Assembly: GCF_022758885.1 (NCBI RefSeq)
Contig: NZ_JALEBH010000001.1
Span: 3,317,501-3,381,500 of the forward strand
Length of the DNA: 64,000 bases
Reading direction: 5' to 3'
Source of the DNA: Sphingobium sp. BYY-5
Lineage (GTDB): Bacteria; Pseudomonadota; Alphaproteobacteria; Sphingomonadales; Sphingomonadaceae
The position numbers and the translations under genes were made by a program. Below the pieces are notes generated by a model. The model had not been told where the DNA came from, ran no database searches, and saw only the letters and a list, made by a program, of their open reading frames with translations. Shown in pieces: positions 35,221 through 43,746 of the stretch. Each line of letters starts with the position of its first letter. Positions within the stretch are counted from its first letter, which is position 1.

Positions 35221-37107
35221 CTAACCGCCGCGCTGCATCACGAGGCGCGCGCCAGCAACGCTCAGATGATGCGAATCGAAATAGAGCGGCTTGCCGTCCC
35301 GCTCGATCGCACAATGACGGGTGTCGCAGAGGGCCGCTATCGGATCGATATAATCCACGCCGCGCGCCTGCCATGCGGTGAAGAGTTTGCGCAGATGGCG
35401 GGTGCGTTCTTCGACCGTGGCGCGATCGACGCCCGTCGCCCCAGCGAGGCGACCCGCACAGGCAAGGTGGGCCAGGCGGCGCGGCACGTCGAAGGGCTGG
35501 GGCGGTACGGGGCCGATGATCGTGACGGCCCGGCCCTCTGCCCGCAGCGCTTTTATGCTGTGGTCGAGCTTCGCGACGAAGGCCGGATCATCGAAATCGC
35601 CATTGGCCCAAAAGGCGGCCAGATAGACGCGCTTTATATGCGGGTTCGCGCGAATCGCCGCGAAGATGGCGCGGTTGGCGGCGGCGCAGCGGGCATCCTT
35701 TGCCATATAGTCCAGCACGGGCGGACAACTGGACGCGGTGCGCTGGATGAGGGAGCGGCCCTGCGCGCGCGCCTGCTGGCCCAGCGCATAGGCCAGTTCC
35801 ACGCCATGGCTGTCACCCCAGAGCAGCGCGTCGGGCGGTGTCGCCGCGCCCAGCACGCAGGGCTGCATCCCGCGCACGAAGCTGTCGTGACAACGCCCAC
35901 GCTTCGGGCTGACATCGTCGCGCCCGGCGATCTGCGCGAGCACCGCCGGGGAGAAACGTGACGACCAGGGACCAGTGGTAAACAGCGCCAGCGACAGGGC
36001 GCACAAGGTCGCCATGGCTGCGGCGGTAAAGCCGAAGATCCGGCGCGTTGGCATGTGGCGCGGATTGCGGAAAGGCCGTTCTACGAAACGCCAGGACAGG
36101 AAGGCGGCCAGAAACGCGCCGCCGATCACCATGATCCGTATCCATCCCGACAGCGGCAGGTCGGTTGCATATTCGGTGAAGACGATCAGCGGCCAGTGCC
36201 AGAGATAGAGGGAGTAAGAGAGGAGGCCCACGCCCACCAGCGGCGGCAGGGCAAGCAGCCGCTCCATGCTGGTGCCCGGTGCGCCATGCAGCAGGGCGGC
36301 TGCACCCGCCACCGGCAACAGCGCCGCGACGCCGGGGAACAGGGTGCTGCGATCATAGGTGAAGACCGCGAACGCAATGGCGGAAACGCCCGCCCAGGCA
36401 ATCCCCTCACGCAACCAGTGCGCTCGCACCACGGGTACTGCGCCCAGCGCCAACAGCGCGCCGGCGAATAATTCCCAGGCGCGGGCGGGCAGCAGATAGA
36501 AGGCGAAACCGGTCGCATCGCGCTGCATCGCGACGCAGAGCGCCAGCGATCCCGCCGCTATCGTCGCGACCACCGCCGTCCGCCAGCGCTGTGCGAAGCG
36601 CGCCAGCAGCATCAGCAGGATGGGGAAGTCGATATAATATTGCTCCTCGACTGCCAGCGACCAGCTATGGAGCAGTGGTTTCACGTCCGCGCCGCCCGCG
36701 AAATAGCCGGTGTCGGCAAAGAACCAGAGGTTGGAGACGAAGAAGGTGGCGGCCAGCGCCGATTTCGGCACGCCTTCCAGATCGCCCGGCAGATAGAGCC
36801 AGGCGGCCGCGCCCAGCACCGCCAGCATCATCAGCGTCAATGCAGGCAGGATGCGGCGGAAGCGTCGTTCATAGAAATGCACGAGCGAGAAGCGCTTTTC
36901 ATTGACCTCGCGCGCGATGATCCCTGTGATGAGGAAGCCGGAAATGACGAAGAAGATGTCGACACCGACATAGCCGCCCGAAAAGCCCGGTACATGGGCG
37001 TGGAACAGCAGCACCGGCAGGATGGCGAGCGCGCGCAGGCCGTCAATGTCGCGGCGATAGCGAATCGCGGCGCCTAACCCCGTCTGTCCAGATGCCGGTC
37101 CGTGCAT
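35221..37107 (-). CDS. Acyltransferase 3 with C-terminal SGNH domain (OatA-type)
   Basis: A 628-residue membrane protein with about ten helices. RYRRDIDGLRALAILPVLLFH near residue 17, the family histidine, and FVISGFLITG are typical of acyltransferase family 3; the last 230 residues form an SGNH/GDSL-like domain with LLWGDSHGVELAY near residue 430 and DSHHLSVAGA at the end. Proteins of this type O-acetylate exopolysaccharide, O-antigen or peptidoglycan; which applies here is unknown. Its promoter must lie in the RNA-rich region after 37107. Confidence 0.85.
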   Translation of the reverse strand: MHGPASGQTGLGAAIRYRRDIDGLRALAILPVLLFHAHVPGFSGGYVGVDIFFVISGFLITGIIAREVNEKRFSLVHFYERRFRRILPALTLMMLAVLGAAAWLYLPGDLEGVPKSALAATFFVSNLWFFADTGYFAGGADVKPLLHSWSLAVEEQYYIDFPILLMLLARFAQRWRTAVVATIAAGSLALCVAMQRDATGFAFYLLPARAWELFAGALLALGAVPVVRAHWLREGIAWAGVSAIAFAVFTYDRSTLFPGVAALLPVAGAAALLHGAPGTSMERLLALPPLVGVGLLSYSLYLWHWPLIVFTEYATDLPLSGWIRIMVIGGAFLAAFLSWRFVERPFRNPRHMPTRRIFGFTAAAMATLCALSLALFTTGPWSSRFSPAVLAQIAGRDDVSPKRGRCHDSFVRGMQPCVLGAATPPDALLWGDSHGVELAYALGQQARAQGRSLIQRTASSCPPVLDYMAKDARCAAANRAIFAAIRANPHIKRVYLAAFWANGDFDDPAFVAKLDHSIKALRAEGRAVTIIGPVPPQPFDVPRRLAHLACAGRLAGATGVDRATVEERTRHLRKLFTAWQARGVDYIDPIAALCDTRHCAIERDGKPLYFDSHHLSVAGARLVMQRGG

Positions 37108-37159
37108 CCGGCGGGTTTAGGGCCAAAGCCCTGACAATCCCTTTATGGGCATCGTTCCG

Positions 37160-37297
37160 CTTGCGGTTGCATTCCATGCAACTGCTGTTTTTCCCTTCGC
37201 ATTTGCGAAGGTGCCGGCCGGTTGGCAAAGGAGGTGTGCCTTTCAGGCATCCTCTCCTAAAAACTTTCAGGCTGGTCTTCGGACCGGCCTTTTTTTT
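37160..37297 (+). ncRNA. Candidate small RNA 1: four hairpins ending in UUCG terminator
   Basis: Successive stems: GTTGCAT/ATGCAAC (37166-37182), CCTTCGC/GCGAAGG (37194-37211), a GGAGGTGTGCC/GGCATCCTCT stem (37230-37255) that hides an AAAGGAGGTG sequence, and a terminator (37270-37297). No convincing coding frame of the right style fills the stretch. Promoter is not evident. Possible alternatives are a leader of a lost gene or a terminator-only region. Confidence 0.4.
37270..37297 (+). terminator. Strong terminator with TTCG loop and 8-T run
   Basis: GGCTGGTC (37270-37277) pairs with GACCGGCC (37282-37289) through a TTCG tetraloop, then TTTTTTTT (37290-37297). Only plus-strand transcription is served; no plus-strand protein gene precedes it within 1.8 kb. 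Confidence 0.9.
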
Positions 37298-37339
37298 GTC
37301 GCATCGCTGCGCTAGAGGGGCGTTGCTGATGCCGCGCCA

Positions 37340-37434
37340 ATAATAGTTTCTTGGAGAGGATGCCGCCGGCAAAACCGGCAGGGCGAGGCATGGTTGGGGG
37401 ATTGAGCGCGGTCTTCGCGCTCTCCCCCATTTTT
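37340..37434 (+). ncRNA. Candidate small RNA 2, directly downstream of candidate 1
   Basis: A nested hairpin (ATGCC 37360-37364 with GGCAT 37387-37391, inner GCCGG/CCGGC 37365-37379) is followed by a terminator at 37396-37434. GGAGAGGATGCC at 37353-37364 is the exact reverse complement of GGCATCCTCTCC in candidate 1 (37246-37257), so the two RNAs could pair over 12 bp. No coding frame fits. An AATAAT near 37339 could be a -10 element. Confidence 0.35.
37396..37434 (+). terminator. Terminator of candidate RNA 2
   Basis: GGGGGA (37396-37401) with TCCCCC (37423-37428) and GAGCGCG (37404-37410) with CGCGCTC (37416-37422) form a long stem with a 5-base loop, then ATTTTTC. The T-run is only on the plus strand, so it does not serve the minus-strand regulator gene. 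Confidence 0.85.
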
Positions 37435-37450
37435 CTGCATATCTGATCGA

Positions 37451-38860
37451 TCATCCGTCGGCAAAGCCGAAGGGCGCGCGCGTCCGGCGATAATCGTCGG
37501 GCAGCATTTCGCGCCCGATCGGCGGGGCGGAACGCGCCATGCACTGGGCGCGGTGACACAGGCGACACGTGACACCGATCGGCGCCGGCTCCACTGGCAG
37601 CGTGTCCTGCGTATAGATGAGCTTGTGCGCATGCTCCGCCGCGCAGCACAGCGCGACGGCGCGCTCCACCCTGGGCGCCCCCCATCCGCCGCCGCCCGCC
37701 GTCACCGTCCGCGCGATCGAGAAGAAGCGCTGGTCGTCGGGCAGTTCCAGCCATTGCGTCACTACCTCGCGCGGGGTTTCGAACACGCGATGCACCGACC
37801 AGAGCGGGCAGGAGCCGCCATGACGGGCGAAGGGAAAGCCCGCGCCGTCCAGCCGCTTGGACACATTGCCCGCCGGATCGACCCGCAGGAAGAAGAAAGG
37901 CACCCGTTCCTGCCCCGGCTTCTGGAGCGTCGTCAGCCGGTGGGCGGTCTGCTCGAAACTCGTGCCGAACTGGCGGGCGAGCGCCTCCACATCATAGCGC
38001 CGTGCCTCGACCGCTTTTGCAAAGGGCGTGTAGGGCATCAGGATCGCCGCCGCGCCATAGTTGGCCAGAGCACGGCGGGCGAGGCGGCGGCCGCTCTCGC
38101 TGTTGAACTGCCCGTCCTTGAGCAGCGCGTCGAAACTCTTGCGCATTTCCAGATAGGCGATCTGGAGCGCGAGCTGAAATTGTGCGCTGGCCCCGTCCAG
38201 TGCGTCGTCCAGCAGCACGGCGTCGCGATGCCGGTCGAACCGCCGCATCGACCCGGCCATCACATCCGAAGGCAACCGTCGCACCCGCAGATTGTGGCGC
38301 GCCTTGAGCCAGGCCGTCAGGCCGCCCTCGGCCTCCGCCTCGGTCGCCAGCCTCTCCGCCGCGTCGTCCAGCACCGGAAAGCTGTTGCGCCGCGCGGCCA
38401 GGAAACGGCGCGATTCCGCCACGGGATCGGCCACATCTTCCACAGGCTCCAGCCCCGCGCCGCGATCCGCCCCCCGATCGGCCAGGGCCAGATGCTCCTC
38501 GCGATAGCTGGTGTAGAGCCGCAGGAGCGCTTCGGTGATGCCCGGATAATTGACCGCCACGTCACCGGTCGCGAGCGTGGGCAGGTCGATATCGGCGAAC
38601 ATCGGGTCTTTCAGTACCGCCTGTAATCGCGCGGTCTGCTCCGCGCCGCCGTCACCCGCTACCTCCGCCATGTCCAGCCTGTAGGTGCGCGCCAGCCGCA
38701 ACAGCATGTCGGCGGTCAGCGGCCGCTGGTTGCGCTCCAGCAGCGCGACATAGCTGGGCGAAATCTCCAGGTCGGCCGCCATGTCCGCCTGCGTCAGGCC
38801 CAGATCGCGCCGCAGTCTGCGCAGGCGCGGACCCATGTAAACCGGGCGATCCTTGGTCAT
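37451..38860 (-). CDS. Short-chain fatty acyl-CoA regulator, ScfR/RamB type (XRE + IrrE-like)
   Basis: The 469-residue protein has an XRE helix-turn-helix at residues 10-65 (LGLTQADMAADLEISPSYVA), a central ImmA/IrrE-like region whose expected HExxH is degenerate (QLALQIAYLEM), and a C-terminal cysteine-containing domain (CRLCHRAQC). This matches ScfR/RamB regulators that control isocitrate lyase and acyl-CoA metabolism. It is divergent from aceA, the expected target. Repeats in the shared gap probably form the operator. Confidence 0.85.
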   Translation of the reverse strand: MTKDRPVYMGPRLRRLRRDLGLTQADMAADLEISPSYVALLERNQRPLTADMLLRLARTYRLDMAEVAGDGGAEQTARLQAVLKDPMFADIDLPTLATGDVAVNYPGITEALLRLYTSYREEHLALADRGADRGAGLEPVEDVADPVAESRRFLAARRNSFPVLDDAAERLATEAEAEGGLTAWLKARHNLRVRRLPSDVMAGSMRRFDRHRDAVLLDDALDGASAQFQLALQIAYLEMRKSFDALLKDGQFNSESGRRLARRALANYGAAAILMPYTPFAKAVEARRYDVEALARQFGTSFEQTAHRLTTLQKPGQERVPFFFLRVDPAGNVSKRLDGAGFPFARHGGSCPLWSVHRVFETPREVVTQWLELPDDQRFFSIARTVTAGGGGWGAPRVERAVALCCAAEHAHKLIYTQDTLPVEPAPIGVTCRLCHRAQCMARSAPPIGREMLPDDYRRTRAPFGFADG

Positions 38861-38882
38861 CGACTCCGTTCCCTTGTATAAG

Positions 38883-38913
38883 CTTTACAACTTTACATCA
38901 GATTTTTGTAAAG
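38883..38913. promoter_or_regulatory. CTTTACA repeats in the scfR-aceA gap, candidate operator
   Basis: CTTTACA occurs twice directly (38883-38889 and 38891-38897), and TGTAAAG (38907-38913) is its inverted copy. The repeats lie 22 bp before the regulator start codon and 90 bp before aceA, suited to autoregulation and control of the glyoxylate shunt. Confidence 0.5.
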
Positions 38914-39001
38914 ATCGACAACTGGACTTTGACGGGGCTGCGCAATTGCAGATCTCCTGTCTATTTCGCTGTCCATTCCCGCTCACCCGAAGGATGGACA
39001 G

Positions 39002-40594
39002 ATGACCTATCAAAGTGAAATCGCGAAGGCCGATACGCTGATCGGCGGCCAGGCCAACTGGGACGGCATTGCGCCGGAATCCGTCGCGAGGATGCGGGTG
39101 CAGAACCGTTTCCACACCGGCCTCGACATTGCACGCTACACCGCGAAGATCATGCGCGCCGACATGGTCGCCTATGATGCCGATCCGGCCAATTACACCC
39201 AGTCGCTGGGCTGCTGGCACGGCTTCATCGGCCAGCAGAAGATGATTTCCATCAAGAAGCATTTCGGCACGACCAAGGGGCGCTACCTCTATCTGTCCGG
39301 CTGGATGGTCGCCGCGCTGCGCAGCGAATTTGGTCCGCTGCCCGACCAGTCGATGCATGAAAAGACCAGCGTTCCCGCGCTGATCGAGGAGCTTTACACT
39401 TTCCTGCGCCAAGCTGACGCCCGCGAACTGGGTGGCCTGTTCCGCGACCTCGACAAGGCGCGCGAAGAAGGAGATGAGGTCAAGGCGGCGAAGCTGCAAC
39501 AGCAGATCGACGGCTTCGAAACCCATGTGGTTCCGATCGTCGCCGACATCGACGCGGGCTTCGGCAATGCGGAGGCGACCTATCTCCTCGCCAGGAAGTT
39601 CATCGAGGCGGGCGCCTGCTGCATCCAGATCGAAAACCAGGTTTCGGACGAAAAGCAGTGCGGCCACCAGGACGGCAAGGTCACGGTGCCGCATGAGGAC
39701 TTCCTCGCGAAGATCCGCGCGGTGCGCTACGCCTTCCTCGAACTGGGCGTCGATGACGGCGTGATCGTCGCGCGCACCGATTCGCTGGGCGCGGGCCTGA
39801 CCAAGCAGATCGCCTATACCCGTGAGGCTGGCGACATTGGCGACCTCTATAATGGCTTCCTCGATTGCGAGCCGGTTGATCCGGCCGCGATCGGCCATGG
39901 CGACGTCCTCATCAGCCGCGACGGGCAGCTATTGAAGCCCAAGCGCTTGGCCAGCAACCTTTACCAGTTCCGCGCTGGCACCGGTGAGGATCGCTGTGTC
40001 CTCGACTGTGTCACCGCGCTTCAGAATGGCGCCGACCTGCTGTGGATCGAGACGGAAAAGCCGCATATCGGCCAGATCGGCGGCATGGTCAGCCGTATCC
40101 GCGAGGTGATCCCCAACGCCAAGCTGGTCTACAATAATTCGCCCAGCTTCAACTGGACGCTGAACTTCCGCCAGCAGGTGTTCGACGCCTGGGAGAAGGA
40201 AGGGCGCGACGTCACCGCCTATGACCGGGCGAAGCTGATGAGCGTGGATTATGACGCCACCGATCTTGGCATCGAAGCCGATGAGCGCATCCGCACCTTC
40301 CAGAAGGACGCGGCGCGCCAAGCGGGCATCTTCCACCACCTCATCACCCTGCCGACCTATCACACGGCGGCGCTCAGCACCGACAATCTCGCCAGGGAAT
40401 ATTTCGGCGAGGCCGGAATGCTGGGGTACGTCAAGGGCGTGCAGCGTCAGGAAATCCGTCAGGGCATCGCCTGCGTGCGGCATCAGAACATGGCCGGCTC
40501 CGACATCGGCGACGATCATAAGGACTATTTCGCCGGCGAAGCCGCGCTGAAGGCTGGCGGCACGCACAACACGATGAATCAGTTTGCGGCCTGA
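39002..40594 (+). CDS. aceA: Isocitrate lyase
   Basis: Isocitrate lyase splits isocitrate to glyoxylate and succinate, allowing growth on acetate and fatty acids. At 530 residues it belongs to the long isocitrate-lyase class, like the Pseudomonas enzyme. The catalytic loop reads DEKQCGHQDGKV near residue 215 (KQCGH in place of the common KKCGH), and NNSPSFNWTLNF is near residue 380. Upstream is the divergent ScfR-type regulator. Its 3' flank has a family B repeat and a structured tract. Confidence 0.95.
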   Translation: MTYQSEIAKADTLIGGQANWDGIAPESVARMRVQNRFHTGLDIARYTAKIMRADMVAYDADPANYTQSLGCWHGFIGQQKMISIKKHFGTTKGRYLYLSGWMVAALRSEFGPLPDQSMHEKTSVPALIEELYTFLRQADARELGGLFRDLDKAREEGDEVKAAKLQQQIDGFETHVVPIVADIDAGFGNAEATYLLARKFIEAGACCIQIENQVSDEKQCGHQDGKVTVPHEDFLAKIRAVRYAFLELGVDDGVIVARTDSLGAGLTKQIAYTREAGDIGDLYNGFLDCEPVDPAAIGHGDVLISRDGQLLKPKRLASNLYQFRAGTGEDRCVLDCVTALQNGADLLWIETEKPHIGQIGGMVSRIREVIPNAKLVYNNSPSFNWTLNFRQQVFDAWEKEGRDVTAYDRAKLMSVDYDATDLGIEADERIRTFQKDAARQAGIFHHLITLPTYHTAALSTDNLAREYFGEAGMLGYVKGVQRQEIRQGIACVRHQNMAGSDIGDDHKDYFAGEAALKAGGTHNTMNQFAA

Positions 40595-40614
40595 TCCAGG
40601 CCGTGCCTTCTCAA

Positions 40615-40695
40615 CCCGTTCGGGCTGAGCTTGTCGAAGCCCTCTCCTTTCCTGAAGGAGAAGGAATGCCCTTCGACAGGCCCAGGGCGAACGGG
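40615..40695. repeat. Interspersed inverted repeat, family B, after aceA
   Basis: Left arm CCCGTTCGGGCTGAGCTTG from 40615 and right arm ending CAGGGCGAACGGG at 40695, facing each other around a CTCCTTTCCTGAAGGAG hairpin loop. Same family as 3721-3818 and 10966-11043. Confidence 0.82.
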
Positions 40696-40697
40696 GT

Positions 40698-40923
40698 TTA
40701 GGCCCGGATAGCCTGGCAGTGGGCAGGTTGCCGGATAGTCCATCTCCCCGGCGATATCCCGATGCGCGACGGGGAGATGGGTTCCGCATCCGTAACAAGC
40801 GTGGAAGACTGACGTTTCGCGGCCGGGGCCGTGAGGACAGCCAGTTCGCGGGGACTTCGACACTCCTCTCGCGATTTGGGTGGAAGGAACTGGACGGCCC
40901 GGTGCATAGCCGGGCCGTTTTTT
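40698..40923 (+). ncRNA. Structured tract after aceA: candidate RNA or long 3' UTR
   Basis: The tract contains a strong CATCTCCCC/GGGGAGATG hairpin (40741-40770 region), then CCAGTTC (40841-40847) pairing with GAACTGG (40887-40893). The following ACGGCCCGG (40894-40902) can pair with CCGGGCCGT (40910-40918, the terminator) or with upstream CCGGGGCCGT (40823-40832). This gives two exclusive folds ending in a terminator, a pattern seen in regulatory leaders, but the next gene is on the opposite strand. No coding frame is convincing. Confidence 0.35.
40894..40923 (+). terminator. Terminator ending the aceA 3' region
   Basis: ACGGCCCGG (40894-40902) pairs with CCGGGCCGT (40910-40918) across a 7-base loop, then TTTTTT. 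Plus-strand orientation only. Confidence 0.9.
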
Positions 40924-40941
40924 CACTGTACTTAGCAAGGT

Positions 40942-42750
40942 TTATGCAATCCCCGCCCGCTGCCGCACGGCCTGTTTCAGGATATCCAGCGGCATCGCGC
41001 CCAGCGTCAGCACCTCATGGAATTGCTTGAGGTCGAACCTGTCGCCCTGCGCCTTCTTCGCTTCCTCGCGCAGGTCGTTCCACACGGTATGGCCGATCTT
41101 GTAGCTGCATGCCTGACCCGGCCAGACGGTGTAGCGGTCGATCTCGCCCTGGCTGCGGCCGCGCGCGATGCCAGTGGTGGCGATCAGGTAATCGGTCGCC
41201 TTCTCGCGGCTCCAGCGCTTGGCGTGCATCCCGCTGTCGACCACCAGCCGGGTGGCGCGGAACAGCAGCGATTGCAGATAGCCGACCCGGCCCAGCGGAT
41301 CGCCCGCATACATGCCCATCTCGTCGGCAAGCTGTTCGGAATAGAGCGCCCAGCCTTCCGAATAGCCGCTGTAGAAGCCGCGCCGCCGGATCATCGGGAT
41401 GGAATCGGATTCCAGTGCGACCGACACCTGAAGATGATGGCCCGGCACCGCTTCATGATGGGTCAGCGTGGCGAGGCCGAATTTCGGCCGGTCGAACGTG
41501 TCGCGCAGGTTGATGAAGTAGATGGCCGGCCGTGACCCGTCGAGCGAGGCGTTCTGATAATAGCCGCCCGGCGCGCCCGCCTGGATCGTCACCGGCACGC
41601 GGCGCACCTCGACCGGCGCCTTGGGCACGGTGTTGAAGGCTTCGCCAAGGCGCTTCTGCATCGCGATGATCTGGCTGTTCAGTTGCGCCAGCAGCGCCTC
41701 GCGGCCCGGATCGGTGTTGGGATAAAGCTGGTCGGGCCGCTTGTTGAGCGCCACCAGCCTGTCGCCGACCGTCCCCTGGCTCATCCCTTCCCCTTTTAGG
41801 ATCGCGTCGATCCGGCCGCTGATCTCCGCCACCTGATCCAGGCCAAGCTGGTGAATCTCGTCGCCGGTCAGGCGTGTGGTGGTCGCGGCTTCGGCGGCAG
41901 CGGCGTAGAAAGCCTCGCCGTCGGGCAGGCGCCAGCAGCCCGCATCATGCACCGCCTTCGCCCGCAACTGCTGCACCAGCGCGCGCTGGCGGTCGATGGC
42001 GGGGAAGATCTTCTCCGTGACGATCTGTTCCGCCTGGGTCGCGCGTTCGGGCGGCAGGCCAGCGGCGGCCAGCTTCCTGGCGAAGGAGGCGACCAGCACG
42101 GTCTGCACCGCCGGCTGGTCGCGCAGCGCTGCCTGCATCTTCATCACCGTGTCGAGAATATAATCCGGCGCGAACACGCCCCTGGCCGCGTCCGCCTTCT
42201 GCCGGTCCAGTTCGCCATCCATGGCGACGGAGAAGGCTTCGAGGCGGGAGAGATAGGCGTCGGCGTCCGCCGCATCCTTCACCCGATGTTGCGAATCGAG
42301 GAAGTCGGGCACTTCGCGATAGCTGCCGGTGAGCTGCGAGAGGATATAGGGCGCGAACCGCCCGGCCGTCTCGCCATAGCCGAAGCGCTCGCCACCGACC
42401 GCGCGATCGAGCTGATAGGCGACGACATCATAGTCGAGCTGGCTCGCGGCACTGAGTGTCGTGCGGTCGACGCTTGCCAATTGCTTCGCCTGCGCCTTGG
42501 TCCGGGCCAGGTCGCGCGCTGCGCCAGCGGCGCTGGTATCGGAGAGCTTGCCTCGCAATGCCGCTCGTGCACCGGTGTCCAGGCCGAGGCGCGTCGCGCT
42601 TTCGGGCGAATCTTCCAGCCGCTCGTAGAAGAAGCCGTCCAGCATCGTCCGGAAACGCGCATCTGTCTCGCTGGCCTGGGCAAAGGCGCGTGGCGTGGCG
42701 GCGGCGATGGCTGTGGCGCCACTGGTGGCAAGAAATTGGCGTCGGTTCAC
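40942..42750 (-). CDS. DUF885-family secreted protein, zinc-peptidase-like
   Basis: From the GTG at 42750 the product is 602 residues, beginning with a twin-arginine-like export signal (VNRRQFLATSGATAIAAATP). The DUF885 signature HHEAVPGHHLQ near residue 435 resembles a gluzincin-type HExxH site, so it is probably a periplasmic metallopeptidase. The longer ATG start at 42825 would bury the signal after 25 basic residues and is less likely. It converges on the aceA region and diverges from the GST gene. Confidence 0.82.
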   Translation of the reverse strand: MNRRQFLATSGATAIAAATPRAFAQASETDARFRTMLDGFFYERLEDSPESATRLGLDTGARAALRGKLSDTSAAGAARDLARTKAQAKQLASVDRTTLSAASQLDYDVVAYQLDRAVGGERFGYGETAGRFAPYILSQLTGSYREVPDFLDSQHRVKDAADADAYLSRLEAFSVAMDGELDRQKADAARGVFAPDYILDTVMKMQAALRDQPAVQTVLVASFARKLAAAGLPPERATQAEQIVTEKIFPAIDRQRALVQQLRAKAVHDAGCWRLPDGEAFYAAAAEAATTTRLTGDEIHQLGLDQVAEISGRIDAILKGEGMSQGTVGDRLVALNKRPDQLYPNTDPGREALLAQLNSQIIAMQKRLGEAFNTVPKAPVEVRRVPVTIQAGAPGGYYQNASLDGSRPAIYFINLRDTFDRPKFGLATLTHHEAVPGHHLQVSVALESDSIPMIRRRGFYSGYSEGWALYSEQLADEMGMYAGDPLGRVGYLQSLLFRATRLVVDSGMHAKRWSREKATDYLIATTGIARGRSQGEIDRYTVWPGQACSYKIGHTVWNDLREEAKKAQGDRFDLKQFHEVLTLGAMPLDILKQAVRQRAGIA

Positions 42751-42973
42751 GACAGATGCTCCATGGATCGGGGAAGGGCGGCAAGGGAATGCCGCCCGCG
42801 ATGCGCCCTTGTGCCGCGATGACAAAGGCTTGGCTAGAGTCAGGGGAAATGTTCTCCCGCTTTCGCAGACGTACGGTGCGCTTATAAGCCCAGCTTGTCA
42901 GCATCGTGGATCGTTGCGGCTATATCGCCGTTACCCGATGCGATATTGCGCGGGCACCTTGCACGGGGAAGGA

Positions 42974-43666
42974 ATGCCGATGTCCTATACGCTCATCACC
43001 GCCAATCGAAACTATAGCAGTTGGTCGTTGCGCCCCTGGGTGCTGATGAAGGCGCTGGGCATTGCGTTCGACGATCGGATCGAACCCTTCGCGTCCGCCA
43101 CCAACTATGCCGCGTTCCGCAGCTTTTCGCCCACCGGGCAGGTGCCGGCGCTGGTCGATGGAGACCGCACCGTCTGGGATTCGCTCGGCATCATCCTCTA
43201 TCTTGCCGACCGCCACGCGGGAGTCTGGCCGGCCGATGAGGCTGCGCGCGCCTTCGCCCAATGCGCGGCCGCCGAAATGCACAGCGGCTTTTCCGCGTTG
43301 CGCAACGACTGCACCATGAACGTCGGTGTCCGTGTCGATCTGCATTTGCCGTCGCCTGCGCTCAACAGGGATATCGCCCGTTTGCGCGAATTGTGGGAGC
43401 AGGGGCTGGAGCGCTTCGGCGGTCCCTTCCTGGCCGGCAAGGATTTCACGGCCCTCGACGCTTTCTATGCGCCCGTCGCCTTCCGCGTGCGCACCTATGG
43501 ACTGGACGTCGGCCCGGTCGCTCGCGCTTGGGTCGATCATATGCTGGCCCATCCCGCCATGCGGCAGTGGGAGGAGGAGGCTCTGGCCGAAACCTGGCGC
43601 GAGGAAAGTCATGAAGCGGAGATCAGTGCGGCGGGTCATATCCTCGAAGATTATCGCGCAGTGTAA
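42974..43666 (+). CDS. Glutathione S-transferase family protein
   Basis: A 230-residue GST. The thioredoxin-like N-domain reads TANRNYSSWSLRPWVLMKAL with the FSPTGQVPALVDGDRTVWDS strand-loop (cis-Pro and glutathione-gamma-Glu Asp-Ser) near residue 60; a helical C-domain follows. Typical of beta/maleylacetoacetate-isomerase-like or YfcF-type GSTs; substrate unknown. ATG 42974 is preceded by GGGGAAGGA. The frame is open further upstream without family similarity. Confidence 0.9.
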   Translation: MPMSYTLITANRNYSSWSLRPWVLMKALGIAFDDRIEPFASATNYAAFRSFSPTGQVPALVDGDRTVWDSLGIILYLADRHAGVWPADEAARAFAQCAAAEMHSGFSALRNDCTMNVGVRVDLHLPSPALNRDIARLRELWEQGLERFGGPFLAGKDFTALDAFYAPVAFRVRTYGLDVGPVARAWVDHMLAHPAMRQWEEEALAETWREESHEAEISAAGHILEDYRAV

Positions 43667-43746
43667 GATTCTTGCCTGACAGATAGGAAAAACAGCCGAT
43701 TTCGGTCGCTCACCCCCTTTTCCCCCGGCCATTACGGGTCTAGGGG

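Noticed and set aside
37092..37343. 83-residue plus-strand frame across candidate RNA 1
   Set aside because: It reads through all four hairpins and the terminator T-run; no RBS and composition unlike neighbouring proteins.
40698..40923. Cobalamin riboswitch or 6S RNA
   Set aside because: A few segments resemble the cobalamin core on each strand, but the expected order of boxes is missing and no B12 gene follows; ends do not pair as in 6S RNA.
40579..40938. Minus-strand frame of 119 residues after aceA
   Set aside because: It translates the family B repeat and the terminator; Cys/Gly/Pro content has no family similarity.
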